Shown: positions 1-42,307 of the stretch, one piece after another
How positions within the stretch are numbered: position 1 is the stretch's first letter
Layout: the number at the start of each line of letters is the position of its first letter
Assembly (NCBI RefSeq): GCF_002095435.2
Contig: NZ_MJEJ02000046.1
Coordinates: forward strand, 1-64,000
Reading direction: 5' to 3'
DNA from: Williamsia sp. 1138
Lineage (GTDB): Bacteria; Actinomycetota; Actinomycetes; Mycobacteriales; Mycobacteriaceae
DNA: 64,000 bases
Position numbers and translations under genes: made by a program
Notes under the pieces: generated by a model
What the model was told of the DNA's origin: nothing
Database searches by the model: none
Seen by the model: only the letters and a program-made list of their open reading frames with translations

Positions 1-39
1 CCTCAGTGTGACTCTTGTGTTGCCGCTCTGGCGGTGGTT

Positions 40-245
40 GGGTCCTGATCACCTGGTGTTTGGCTCTTGATGGGCCTACCGGCATCACCATCAAAGGGTG
101 AGGTCTGGTCTCCAAAAGTTGTGCCAACACCAGGTGTGATGGACCGACCGATGTGGCTTGATAGGAGCGTGGCACCGCCCCCAACTGAGGATTGCCCACC
201 GGCCGGCCCAACCGTCCCTGTCCCTGTTTCTGAATCAGGAGGCAA
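40..245 (+). ncRNA. Candidate bridge-RNA region of the IS110 element
   Basis: This non-coding leader holds an inverted repeat, 50-63 pairing with 124-136 (arms CACCTGGTGTTTGG and CCAACACCAGGTG). Enclosed by it is a smaller stem, 67-73 pairing with 88-94 (TTGATGG/CCATCAA). IS110-group elements are known to encode a structured bridge RNA upstream of the transposase that guides target and donor recognition. Position and fold fit that role, but the target- and donor-binding loops were not identified, so this is inference. Confidence 0.35.
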
Positions 246-250
246 CCACC

Positions 251-1306
251 ATGGTTGTTGTTGGAGTCGATGTACACAAGTCCACTCACACATTCGTCGC
301 CGTCGATTCCGTCGGCAAGAAGCTAGGCCACCTCACCTCTGCGGCCACCACCGAAGGGCACCACACAGCGATCAACTGGGCACTCACCGAGTTCGGTGGC
401 GATCTGGTGTGGGGTATCGAGGACTGCCGGCAGATGTCGACCCGCCTCGAGCGCGACCTGCTCGGCGCCGGCCAGACCGCGGTGCGCGTACCCACCAAGT
501 TGATGGCCCAAGCCCGCTCCAGCGCTCGCACCCGCGGCAAGTCAGATCCCATCGACGCCCTGGCCGTGGCGCGAGCGGTACTACGCGAACCGGACCTGCC
601 CGCCGCTGGCGCCGACCCCCAATCCCGCGAGTTACGGCTCCTCGTCGACTACCGGGAAGTCGCTGTCGCCCAACGCACTGCGTCAATCAACCGACTGCTG
701 TGGCGGGTCCATGAGATCAATCCCGCCTACGCTCCCAAACCCCGGTCGCTGAGCATGAACAAGCACCAAAAAATACTCGCCACCCATCTCGCGAACCACA
801 CCAGCCTCCTCGCCGACATCGCCCGCGCGGAACTCGACGACATCATCTCGCTGACAGCCCGGATCAACAAGCTCGCCACCGAGATCGGCAAGCGAGTACG
901 CCAACTGGTGCCGACCTTGCTCGAGTTGCCCGGCTGTGCCGAACTGACCGCCGGCAAAATCGTCGGCGAAACCGCCGGCATCTCCCGCTTCCGCTCCGCC
1001 GACGCCTACGCCAGCTACGCCGGCACAGCACCCATCCCCGTCTGGTCCGGCAACAGCGCCGGCCGCGTGCGACTACCCCGACACGGCAACCGACAGCTCA
1101 ATACCGCACTGCACCGCATCGCCCTGACCCAAATCCGCCTCGAAGACTCCGACGGCTACACCTACTACCGCAACCGCCTCGCCGCCAACGACACCAAAAC
1201 TTCAGCCCTACGGTGCCTGCGACGACGACTCATCCGCACCGTCTACCAACGACTCACCACCGACGCCCACACGCACCCCGCACCGACCGAACAAGCCGCC
1301 GCTTGA
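251..1306 (+). CDS. IS110-family transposase (DEDD recombinase)
   Basis: The 351-residue product is a full-length IS110-type recombinase. The N-terminal RuvC-like DEDD domain is visible: Asp7 in GVDVHK, Glu57 in WGIEDC, and Asp99 and Asp102 in KSDPIDALAVARA. The C-terminal Tnp20-like half carries LLELPGCAELTAGKI and an AYAGTAPIPVWSGNS segment, where the serine belongs to the composite active site known for the family. The ATG at 251 is chosen because AGGAGG lies at 237-242, eight bases upstream; a longer open frame from 158 has no such site. The start codon sits inside a small palindrome (CAACCACCATGGTTGTTG). No frameshift or internal stop is present, so the element may be active. It presumably acts in trans on DNA together with the leader RNA described at 40-245. 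Confidence 0.9.
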   Translation: MVVVGVDVHKSTHTFVAVDSVGKKLGHLTSAATTEGHHTAINWALTEFGGDLVWGIEDCRQMSTRLERDLLGAGQTAVRVPTKLMAQARSSARTRGKSDPIDALAVARAVLREPDLPAAGADPQSRELRLLVDYREVAVAQRTASINRLLWRVHEINPAYAPKPRSLSMNKHQKILATHLANHTSLLADIARAELDDIISLTARINKLATEIGKRVRQLVPTLLELPGCAELTAGKIVGETAGISRFRSADAYASYAGTAPIPVWSGNSAGRVRLPRHGNRQLNTALHRIALTQIRLEDSDGYTYYRNRLAANDTKTSALRCLRRRLIRTVYQRLTTDAHTHPAPTEQAAA

Positions 1307-1317
1307 CATAGGAGCAA

Positions 1318-1356
1318 CTTCTGGCGACCGCGACCTGCGGTTTTCCTCGCCAGAAG
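1318..1356 (+). terminator. Hairpin after the transposase gene
   Basis: A perfect 10-base inverted repeat, CTTCTGGCGA (1318-1327) and TCGCCAGAAG (1347-1356), begins 11 bases after the transposase stop. It lies before the ribosome-binding site of the racemase gene. A stem of this size could end transposase transcription or isolate the racemase from it. There is no long T tract, which is common for actinobacterial terminators. Confidence 0.5.
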
Positions 1357-1390
1357 GCCCCATTTTCGGTACCGATGGAAGGATGGACGC

Positions 1391-2125
1391 GTGCTACTAA
1401 GCGTGATCAACCCGAACACCACCGTCGCGATGACCGACCAGATCGCCGCTGCCGCGCGGTCGGTTGCGGCGCCGGGAACCGACATCGTCGGCGTCACCCC
1501 GACGATGGGTCCGGCATCCATCGAATCCCACTACGACGAGGCACTGGCGGTCCCGGGGCTACTCGAGGCGATCATCAGGAGCCAGCGCAGCGAAAACCCC
1601 GCCGACGGCCATCTCGTGGCGTGCTTCGGCGACCCGGGGTTGGATGCCGCTCGCGAAATCGCTACCGTCCCGGTGATCGGGATAGCCGAGGCGGCGATGC
1701 ACACCGCGTCCCTGCTCGGACGCGGATTCTCTGTGGTGACCACTTTGGGCCGCACGATCGGTCGCGCCGAGGAGTTGGTCGATCGCTACGGGATGGCCAA
1801 GCGGTGCCGCGGCGTTCACGCCTGCGAGATCCCGGTCCTCGAGCTGGAAACCAATCCGGACACCGCAGCGATCCTGATCGAGGCCTGCCGGACGGCCGCC
1901 GAAGAAGACGGCTCAGACGCCATCGTGCTCGGGTGCGCCGGAATGGCGGAGCTCGCACATCTCATCGGTCAGAAGATCGGCATCCCCGTCATCGACGGGG
2001 TGGCCGCCGGCACGCTGTTGTTGCAATCGCTCGTCACGATGCAGGTGACGCCCGCATCATCGGGCGAACTCGCGCCCCCACCGCCCAAGCGATACTCGGG
2101 GATCCTCGCGCAGTTCGGCGAGTAA
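1391..2125 (+). CDS. Asp/Glu/hydantoin racemase family protein
   Basis: The 244-residue product looks like a cofactor-independent racemase of the Asp/Glu/hydantoin racemase family. It begins with the typical N-terminal strand LLSVINPNTT and has the two catalytic cysteines expected for the two-base mechanism: Cys78 in VACFGDPG and Cys182 in VLGCAGMAE. Length fits the hydantoin racemase (HyuE) branch. The GTG at 1391 is preceded by GGAAGGA at about 1377-1383. No hydantoinase or carbamoylase gene is beside it, so the substrate is open. It ends 15 bases from the convergent small gene at 2141-2488. Its place at the edge of an NRPS locus with D-residues is suggestive, but epimerisation there is already covered by E domains. 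Confidence 0.85.
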   Translation: MLLSVINPNTTVAMTDQIAAAARSVAAPGTDIVGVTPTMGPASIESHYDEALAVPGLLEAIIRSQRSENPADGHLVACFGDPGLDAAREIATVPVIGIAEAAMHTASLLGRGFSVVTTLGRTIGRAEELVDRYGMAKRCRGVHACEIPVLELETNPDTAAILIEACRTAAEEDGSDAIVLGCAGMAELAHLIGQKIGIPVIDGVAAGTLLLQSLVTMQVTPASSGELAPPPPKRYSGILAQFGE

Positions 2126-2140
2126 TCCTTGGTCCGCCGG

Positions 2141-2488
2141 TCAGCCGACCTGCCTGCTCGGCTCCGTCTGGTCCCACCCGGTATCCCCGGTGATCTCACG
2201 CAGGATGTCCGCGACGCGATCGGCGACGCGGCCCGGGGTCTGGTCGGCCAGGCTCGGCAGAGTGCTCAACACTGCGGCGAAGACGGCCGCGTTCGCGTCC
2301 ATGCCGTTCGCGTCCATCACCGTTCGATACGCCTGGATCGTCGCGTGCAGACGCCCATACGTGACGAAGTCATCGCCGTACTCCGCCGCGACCCGAGCGG
2401 GGCGCGCGGCGGCCACCATCTCGATCACCGCGACCGCGGGAAGAGCGGATGGGGCGGGGCGCCCTGGCGCCGGGATCGTATCGCTCAC
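2141..2488 (-). CDS. Free-standing 'mini-A' protein (A-domain N-edge-like), copy 1
   Basis: This 115-residue protein has no recognised function. Its middle resembles the first stretch of an NRPS adenylation domain (VIEMVAAARPARVAAEYGDD, then FVTYGRLHA, matching core A1 TYxEL). It then follows a different consensus, GMDANAAVFAAVLSTLPSL, then a helix-like tail ending in VADILREITGD. The same consensus appears in two other small genes (41637-42065, 42625-42993) and twice inside the NRPS (modules 3 and 5). It lacks the ATP-binding core motifs A3 to A10, so adenylation is not expected. The start is GTG at 2488 with only a weak AAGG upstream. It is transcribed away from the lipase gene across a palindrome-rich interval. 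The function is unknown; a role in assisting the NRPS is inference. Confidence 0.7.
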   Translation of the reverse strand: MSDTIPAPGRPAPSALPAVAVIEMVAAARPARVAAEYGDDFVTYGRLHATIQAYRTVMDANGMDANAAVFAAVLSTLPSLADQTPGRVADRVADILREITGDTGWDQTEPSRQVG

Positions 2489-2585
2489 GGTGATCTACCT
2501 TCGGTGTCTGCTCAACGCTCGATTGCGCTGTTCTTTATTGGTGCTATGTGTACAGCACCTTCACAGGCCCTGTCTGCAGGAAAAC

Positions 2586-2663
2586 CATAAGAATTCTTAT
2601 GACCTGCATCACTGCAGGTCAGGGCGTTAGCCGAGGTAAATAACGGATCACAAATAAGTGATC
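2586..2663. promoter_or_regulatory. Cluster of three palindromes between divergent genes
   Basis: The 360-base gap between the divergent genes at 2488 and 2849 holds three dyads in a row. They are a 16-base perfect palindrome CATAAGAATTCTTATG at 2586-2601; a hairpin GACCTGCA/TGCAGGTC at 2601-2608 and 2613-2620; and GATCAC/GTGATC at 2646-2651 and 2658-2663. The interval is A+T-rich compared with its flanks. Operators for a dimeric regulator of both genes are the simplest reading; the regulator is not identified. Confidence 0.5.
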
Positions 2664-2848
2664 GTCACAGTCAGTTCTGCTTTGAGATTCAAGCATCTTA
2701 ACCATCCGCACTCCATGGAACGAGACCCAGAGGTTCAGAGGAGACACCAGCTCTTCATCCGATCGCTACTGCGCCGGAATCTGCTTATCGGCCGAGGTTG
2801 GGTACCGTCGACTGGTCGGAGAGACCGATAGACGACAGGGAGGTCCGC

Positions 2849-3775
2849 TTGCTGACCAGAGCCAGACGAAGAATTGCTTCACTGGGATTGCTCGTTGTCC
2901 TGTGTTTGGCAGCATCGTCAGTTCTTGCCGGTGGCACCCTTGCCGCACCGCCGGTCGACGAAACACCTCTGGGCGCGAACGACTGGACGTGCACTCCTGG
3001 TACACAGCATCCTCGCCCGGTGGTCCTCGTCCACGGAACATGGGCCGACATGGCCAAGACCTGGAACACGATGGCTCCCGCACTCAAGGAAGAAGGCTAC
3101 TGCGTCTTCGCACTGAATTACGGATCCAAGAAGCCGGGAAGTGGCCAGAATCTGCTGGACATGGTCGGCGGGGACACGATCGAAGACTCTGCCTCGACGC
3201 TGGCACAATTCGTCGACCGAGTCCGGAACTCGACCGGTGCCGGGCAGGTGGACCTCATCGGGCATTCGCAGGGTGCACTCGTTGCGCGCGAATACTTGAA
3301 GTCCGGCGGCGGTTCAGACCCCGGCGCCCCCTCGAACAACACAGTGCACACGCTCGTCAGCCTCGCCGGGACAAACCAGGGCACCAGTTTCAATCTGAAC
3401 CAACAGCTGGGTGCAATTGCCGAGATGCTGGGAATACCGGTGATCGGGCTCGCAGCCGCGACAGTCGGCCCGTCGTACGTGGAACAGATGACAGGGTCGC
3501 CTTTCCTGAAACAACTCAACGCCGGACCCGACACCCTCCCTGGAATCAAATACGTTGCGGTCGGCACGAAAGACGACTTGATGGTGACACCGCCTGAACA
3601 CTCATTCCTCGAGCCCGCGCAGGGTTCGGACATACAGAATATCTGGATCCAGGACGGCTGCGAGTCGGCACACGTCGACCACATGCAAGTAACCAGTCAT
3701 CCTCGGGCAATCTGGCTCACAAAGAAAGCACTGGACCCGGCGTACCAAGAATCTTCTCCCGGCCGGTGCACCTGA
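2849..3775 (+). CDS. Secreted lipase/esterase (alpha/beta hydrolase)
   Basis: The 308-residue precursor has a classical export signal: basic RARRR, a hydrophobic stretch LGLLVVLCLAASSVLA, and a likely cleavage near residue 33 (LAA-PPVD). The mature part carries the oxyanion segment VLVHGTWADMAKTW and the nucleophile elbow LIGHSQG with Ser140. Late Asp and His candidates are in VGTKDDLMVTP and SAHVDHMQVTSH. This fits the actinobacterial secreted lipase family (Lipase_2 type), which hydrolyses ester lipids outside the cell. TTG at 2849 is chosen as start because AGGGAGG lies at 2837-2843, five bases upstream; a more upstream TTG at 2798 lacks a site. It could act on the lipidic NRPS product or on host or medium lipids; nothing in the sequence decides this. 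Confidence 0.85.
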   Translation: MLTRARRRIASLGLLVVLCLAASSVLAGGTLAAPPVDETPLGANDWTCTPGTQHPRPVVLVHGTWADMAKTWNTMAPALKEEGYCVFALNYGSKKPGSGQNLLDMVGGDTIEDSASTLAQFVDRVRNSTGAGQVDLIGHSQGALVAREYLKSGGGSDPGAPSNNTVHTLVSLAGTNQGTSFNLNQQLGAIAEMLGIPVIGLAAATVGPSYVEQMTGSPFLKQLNAGPDTLPGIKYVAVGTKDDLMVTPPEHSFLEPAQGSDIQNIWIQDGCESAHVDHMQVTSHPRAIWLTKKALDPAYQESSPGRCT

Positions 3776-3784
3776 GTGTTCGGC

Positions 3785-4743
3785 TCAACCGTTCCAACGG
3801 CCCTGAAGATGAAACTTGCCCAACCTCAACAGCGATCGCGGTAGCCGCGGCCCGACGTCCAGCACCAGCCAGCGGTACTTGAGTAGCCTATGCTGCAGTG
3901 CATTGCGTGAGAGCACGTTCTCGAGCGCATCCTCGAGCTTGCGGTCGCGCATGCCGCCGCGGGTCCGCAACGCGCGTAAATTCTCCTCGACATACGGGTA
4001 GGCCGCTTCGCGTACATAGGTCCGGTGGATTCGCTCGGCCGACACCTCGTCGGGCAGAGTCTCGCACCGCTCTAATGCGTCGACGGCGTAAAGGTTGATC
4101 ATCGTCCGAATACACTTCTCGCAGTTCGCACGAGTTGTATTCGTCATCGGCGGCCAGACCGCATACATATAGATAACGCATTGCCAGATCGCTGTGCTTG
4201 ACTTCCTGCGCCTTGGCCACCCTGTTGACTTCGGTCCCGTCGTGCACGATGTCGAGAGAGCTCGGTCGCCACCGTTCGCTCGACCGACGAAATTCGCTCG
4301 TAAGGTCGCCTACGGGTCGGGCTGATGTCGACGCCGTGCACAAGAATCAGATGGGTGATCTTCGCGCTTCTTGAGCACGGTGTAGAACGCATCCAGCCCA
4401 CCGCTGAAGAAGCAACCCATGCCGCGGTCACCCTCACCGTGCGCCGGACTAGGGACCGCATGTCGCACAGCGGCGACATTCACAGCAACCATGTCCGGGT
4501 ACCAGGATCTCAGCAGATCCGCGGCCTCCTCGGCCCCGGCCAGGGCACCAGGGTCTACAACGCCGTCAAACGCTAGGGCATCGCCGATGGTCGCGGAGTA
4601 CCGTACTCCGCGGCAGGCAGGGGGTTGCCGTCGAGTCCAGGCGAAGGCGCCGTCGTGCGTATCCGGGAACCCCTGCCGTCGAGGACGATCCGGTCTTCCA
4701 CTGTGTTTTCGTCGACAGGATTGACCTGTACTTCGATAGCCAT
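3785..4743 (-). pseudogene. Degenerate PP-loop ATPase gene (inverted relative of 5142-6341)
   Basis: Pieces of a protein homologous to the intact gene at 5142-6341 are spread over several minus-strand frames. The N-terminus begins at ATG 4743 (MAIEVQVNPVDENTVEDR). A frame change near 4575 leads to ALAFDGVVDPGALAGAEEAA and GCFFSGGLDAFYTVLKK. Another change gives ITHLILVHGVDISPT. Roughly 90 residues are then missing before SLDIVHDGTEVNRVAKAQEV. A last shift leads to the C-terminal part ANCEKCIRTMINL, which runs intact to the stop at 3785. At least three frameshifts and one internal deletion make a functional product unlikely, and the PP-loop itself reads SGGLDA rather than SGGVDS. It ends nine bases from the convergent lipase gene. 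Confidence 0.85.
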
Positions 4744-5141
4744 CTCGCGACCCCTCGACAATTGACCAACCCGGGCATTTCAGCTGGTCGAATCACGCGA
4801 AAGGTGAGTCGTCCCTGCTCGGCAACACCGACGCCGCCGACATTCACGGATATAAACGCACCTGTGGTCCATCGACATCGAAACAGAATAACCAGCGGAA
4901 CAAATTGCACTAAACAATCAAGACCACGGAGCAATGACGACCCCAGGACCAGCACCGATACGCGGACGTATAAAGTGGTGGCTGACGAATTCCAAGCCTA
5001 CAGGAGTGAACTTCACTCGAAAGCATGGCAACTCGCTTCATAAGTGGCTTGAGATGCGTTACATTCAGAACATCCGCCTCCACCCCAACGCTGCTTCTAT
5101 AAGAATTAGCAGGTCAGAGCATCGACGCGAAGTGAGCTTTA
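4744..5141. other. Intergenic stretch between the divergent PP-loop gene copies
   Basis: About 400 bases without a supportable gene separate the pseudogene start from the intact gene start. Composition is A+T-richer than the surroundings toward 5040-5110. The interval presumably carries the promoter of the intact gene. I could not place a convincing -10/-35 pair or operator, and the frames open here look like chance frames. Confidence 0.5.
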
Positions 5142-6341
5142 ATGTCCATCGAACAGAGCCTCGAAAGCAATCAACTGATCGAGGCGATCGTCGCGCCAGG
5201 TAACTACCGCAGCACCGCGACCGTGAACATCGACGGAGGACAGTTCGTGGCGTGGACCGAGACGAGCATCCCGAACGATCCGAGTGCAACGCCGTGGTTG
5301 CCACCCCTGACCGTAACGGCGATGACGCAAGGCCACGCGCTGAGTTTCAACCAGCCCGTTGACTCAGCCGCGTACGCCGGAAGCCTTGCAGCACAAGAGA
5401 AACTCTTGGAGTGGTACCCCGATCGGCTGCACAACTCAGAAGTCAAGACCACTGACACCAAGGTTGCCGAGGGGGCCCCGGGGCGTGGAGTCGGCTGCTT
5501 CTTCTCCGGCGGGGTGGACTCCTTCTACACGGCGCTCAAGCACCTCGACTCGATAACCCACTTCATCGTGATCCACGGCCTGGATATATCGCTGACCAAT
5601 GAGCCGCTGTGGCATGAGACTGTCGGACACATCCGCATGATTGCAAGTGCCCTCGGCAAAGAACTTATCGAAGTCAAATCAAATGTCCGTGTACTCCACG
5701 CAAAGTTCGGTCCACACTGGCAAGATCAAGCTCATGGGGCGTTCTTGGCGCATGTGGGCCTGTTACTCTCTCCGCACCTCAAAGCCGTTTACATACCGGC
5801 ATCCGACGACAAGTCGCGGTTGAAGCCATTGGGGACGCATCCTGATCTGGATCCTCTGTGGTCGAGCGACGAAGTCAGCCTGATCCACGACGGTGTCGAA
5901 GCAAGCAGAGTGGAGAAACTCGAGTACCTGAAGTCTTCCGACGTTGCGATGAAGCACTTGCGTGTGTGCTGGTCAAACTTGTCGGGCATGTACAACTGCG
6001 GCAAGTGTGAAAAATGCGTCAGAACCATGATCGGTTTGCATATTGTGCGCGCCTCCGACCGCTGCGCCACCCTGCCGTCGAAAATCTCGCCCAGGGCGGT
6101 GCAGTCGATGTATCTCCGCGCCGGCGGGTCCGGCGGGGAACTGATGGCCGAAGAGAACATGCGTGCACTGGCAGCCAGGAGCCAGACCGACTCCCCCCTC
6201 TACAGGGCACTGGACCGTTCACTCCACCGTGGGCGCTTGGCCAACCTCGCCATCAAACTCAAGTTCTACGCGATCGACGTGGGTTTCGGCTTGATCAGGT
6301 ACCGGATCCGCCAACGCAGCACCACGTCGATGTCCAACTAG
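5142..6341 (+). CDS. PP-loop superfamily ATP pyrophosphatase-like protein
   Basis: The 399-residue product contains a PP-loop, GCFFSGGVDSFYTALK, with the SGGxDS signature at residues 122-127. Such loops bind ATP in N-type ATP pyrophosphatases (QueC, asparagine synthetase, GMP synthetase). A cysteine cluster follows: Cys276, then Cys286, Cys289 and Cys292 in YNCGKCEKCVRTM, which could bind zinc as in QueC. The N-terminal 110 residues are not a familiar domain, and no queuosine genes surround it, so a QueC assignment is not justified. It may activate a carboxylate or modify a small molecule, but the substrate is unknown. An inverted, broken relative lies directly upstream (3785-4743). The ATG at 5142 has no strong ribosome-binding site. 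Confidence 0.7.
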   Translation: MSIEQSLESNQLIEAIVAPGNYRSTATVNIDGGQFVAWTETSIPNDPSATPWLPPLTVTAMTQGHALSFNQPVDSAAYAGSLAAQEKLLEWYPDRLHNSEVKTTDTKVAEGAPGRGVGCFFSGGVDSFYTALKHLDSITHFIVIHGLDISLTNEPLWHETVGHIRMIASALGKELIEVKSNVRVLHAKFGPHWQDQAHGAFLAHVGLLLSPHLKAVYIPASDDKSRLKPLGTHPDLDPLWSSDEVSLIHDGVEASRVEKLEYLKSSDVAMKHLRVCWSNLSGMYNCGKCEKCVRTMIGLHIVRASDRCATLPSKISPRAVQSMYLRAGGSGGELMAEENMRALAARSQTDSPLYRALDRSLHRGRLANLAIKLKFYAIDVGFGLIRYRIRQRSTTSMSN

Positions 6342-6449
6342 GGGCCTTGATCTTTTCGCAAGATCCACGCACTCCCCGTTGTGAGGATGTGGCTACCCTG
6401 TACGCATAGGGGACTCTCATCTCGAGCGTGACTGGAACGTGGGGTAAGC

Positions 6450-7290
6450 GTGGTTTTTACAGGTGAATCGGCCTCAATCTCGATCGATGGGCGCAATCTG
6501 CACTACTGCCGGGCCGGACAGGGCCCAACGGTTGTTTTCGAAGCCGGACTTGGCAAGTCCCGCAATACATGGGCCTGGGTGCAACCAGCTGTGTCTTCCT
6601 TCGCCTCGACCGTCGTGTACGACCGGGCCGGCTACGGGCGAAGCGATCCCGCGCCGCAGGATGGCGGCCGGCCGTTGGAAGCTCTGCTCGATGACCACCA
6701 ACGGCTCATCTCCGAGGTGGTAACCGGCCCGTACATCCTGGTCGCGCACAGCTACGGCGGACCCATCGTCCGCCAGGCGGCAATGAGTGACCCCGCAAAT
6801 TGCCGCGGGGTCGTTCTGGTGGACGAGGTCTCCGAGATGTGCGAGGAGATCGTCAGCGGCCAAGCCATGCGCGGTGCAAATGCTCTGTATACGGCGCAGA
6901 TACCTCTTGCTCGCCTCGGACTCCTGTCCCGGCTGCTGACGCGGACGTATTACAAAGGCCTCCGGTCGCCGGCTTTGGCGGAGATCACCGACGAGGAAGG
7001 GACCCTGAAGCACGCGCAGGGCGCAAAGGCGGAATGGCGGGCCATGCTAGGCAGCCTGGCCCGCGCACGCGACACGGGGCCGTGGGTACCACAGTGCGCC
7101 CTGACGACCATCTCATCGAACCGGTCCGCGCGGCACCCGGAGGGCGGCGACTTCATCTTCGACTCCCATGCCTCGACCGCAGCCATGGTGCCCGACGGAC
7201 GCCATGTCACCGCTGCGACGAGGAGTCACTACATTCAGCTCACCGAGCCCGATTTCGTGGTCGCGGAGATCAGGCGAATGGTCGATCAGC

Positions 7291-7298
<8 letters not shown>
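6450..7298 (+). CDS. Alpha/beta hydrolase, convergent with the NRPS gene
   Basis: The 282-residue cytosolic protein is a typical alpha/beta hydrolase. It has an oxyanion region VVFEAGLGKSRNTWAW, the strand-4 segment VVYDRAGYGRSDP, the nucleophile elbow VAHSYGG with Ser101, and a late histidine in RSHYIQLTEPD. No signal peptide is seen. Start is GTG at 6450 after GGGG at 6441-6444. Its last eight bases overlap the last eight of the NRPS gene, which runs toward it (7291-7298). Because the NRPS ends without a thioesterase, this enzyme is a candidate for product release in trans, but it could equally be an unrelated esterase or haloalkane-dehalogenase-like protein. Confidence 0.75.
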
Positions 7299-41157
<33,859 letters not shown>

Positions 41158-41298
41158 TCTCGAACGACTGCTCGGCTCGGCCTCAAATCACGACGTTTGC
41201 GTGCTCCAGCAAATGTATCGCCCAAAGTCTTCATCGATTACATTCTGCCGAGCAACGGGTCAGTCCAACAGTAACCACGCAAGCGGGTCGCGGTTAAC

Positions 41299-41354
41299 AG
41301 ACACGCGATATGGCGTGTCTATCTGTGACCTATCGACCAGGCTGTCACACGTGT
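41299..41354. promoter_or_regulatory. Palindromes in the NRPS upstream region
   Basis: The 479-base interval between the NRPS start and the small gene at 41637 contains a perfect dyad AGACACGC/GCGTGTCT (41299-41306 and 41313-41320). It also contains TGTGAC/GTCACA (41324-41329 and 41344-41349) and an overlapping ACACGTGT palindrome (41347-41354). Toward 41410-41480 the DNA is A+T-rich and may hold a promoter of its own for the NRPS gene. Operators are inferred from symmetry only. Confidence 0.4.
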
Positions 41355-41577
41355 TACAGGAGTTCAAAGCGGCCCCGGACCGATTCCGACAGCACTGCTG
41401 CAAGCTGCACTAAGTTTAAGTTTCCTATGCTAAATACACATCACAAGAGCCAATGCCGAGCGACAAAGTTACCAAAAACACCTGTCGTGCATTTGAATGA
41501 ATCTCACACTGGGTTCAATACAGACAGATAGAACACACAGGCAGGCCGCGTTCGCACCGAGACTTCTCGACTTACGA

Positions 41578-41627
41578 GACTGCTCAACCTGCGGACTGCG
41601 CGGACTGCGCGGCCTGCAAGACTGCTC
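41578..41627. repeat. Short direct-repeat cluster downstream of the small gene
   Basis: CGGACTGCG occurs twice in tandem (41592-41600 and 41601-41609), followed by the related GGCCTGC. The block is flanked by two copies of GACTGCTC (41578-41585 and 41620-41627). It lies just past the stop codon of the gene at 41637-42065. It may be slippage-generated; no function is evident. Confidence 0.5.
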
Positions 41628-41636
41628 GACGAGGAC

Positions 41637-42065
41637 TTAAGCGCTCGACAACCTGCTCGCGATGACGCGGAGGTCCATCTCACTCGTCCGATTCGCACGC
41701 ACGGGCTGACGCGGGGGCTCAGTGGCCATGTCCAGCGCATTCAGGTCGGCGCCGATCCGGGCAAGGGCGGCATCGACGACCGAGGCGACAATCGCCGAAT
41801 CGGGTTCCGAGCCGAGGTTGGGTATGCCGGCGAAGATCGCAGCGACCACGGCAGAGCGGTCATCCATGTTCTGACTCCGCGTGACAGGCATCATGAGGTT
41901 GATGGCGGCCAGCAGATCGCGATAGTTGAGCCCTCGGGCGCGGTACCGGACCACGACTCGATCCGGGGTCACACGGGTGAGTCGTGACACTGCTTCCGGC
42001 AGCTGAGCCAGGGGCACGGCGAACTCCGCGGCGACCTCGTCGTTCCGGACTGTGGAAATAGCCAT
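41637..42065 (-). CDS. Free-standing 'mini-A' protein, copy 2 (NRPS operon)
   Basis: This 142-residue protein lies between mbtH and the NRPS gene on the same strand. It opens with AAEFAVPLAQLPEAVSRLTR, then has the A-domain-edge-like VVVRYRARGLNYRDLLAAI. It continues with the shared motif NMDDRSAVVAAIFAGIPNLG and a helical stretch SAIVASVVDAALARIGADL. A charged tail (about residues 115-142) is not shared with the other copies. It lacks ATP-binding motifs. The ATG at 42065 is chosen because the family-like sequence begins there, with GGTGAG a few bases upstream; the longer open frame to 42251 looks non-coding. A role linked to the NRPS or to MbtH is inferred from position and similarity only. 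Confidence 0.68.
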   Translation of the reverse strand: MAISTVRNDEVAAEFAVPLAQLPEAVSRLTRVTPDRVVVRYRARGLNYRDLLAAINLMMPVTRSQNMDDRSAVVAAIFAGIPNLGSEPDSAIVASVVDAALARIGADLNALDMATEPPRQPVRANRTSEMDLRVIASRLSSA

Positions 42066-42307
42066 CTGCTCACCAACCTGTGCGTGTACCCCGACTCCAA
42101 TTGAGCCAGCGTAGCTATATTCACAGTACCCGAACGAGAAGGGAAGAGAGAACGGCCAAGCCGTTACATGATCGAAGTGTGATCCATACCACACTTTACG
42201 ATTGCAACGCTCTGACCTGCGAGAACAGGGAAGACTCACAACCGACTGCAACGCGTCAGGTGGCGCGCCGGCGTCAAACAGTAATGATCTTGACGATCAA
42301 CTGTAAC

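Larger units (their letters stand above)
1..1306 (+). mobile_element. IS110-family insertion sequence, left boundary not fixed
   Basis: The segment contains a complete IS110-type transposase (251-1306) preceded by about 250 bases without a gene that can fold into hairpins. IS110 elements typically lack long terminal inverted repeats and make no clear target duplication, so the ends cannot be placed from one copy. The element may start before this window and may extend a few tens of bases past 1306. No second copy is visible in the window. Confidence 0.6.

Noticed and set aside
2849-3775. Secreted lipase as the NRPS thioesterase
   Set aside because: It has a clear export signal, while chain release occurs in the cytosol.
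5142-6341. Calling the PP-loop protein QueC (7-cyano-7-deazaguanine synthase)
   Set aside because: Only the PP-loop and cysteine cluster are shared; the protein is far longer than QueC and no queuosine or deazapurine genes are near.
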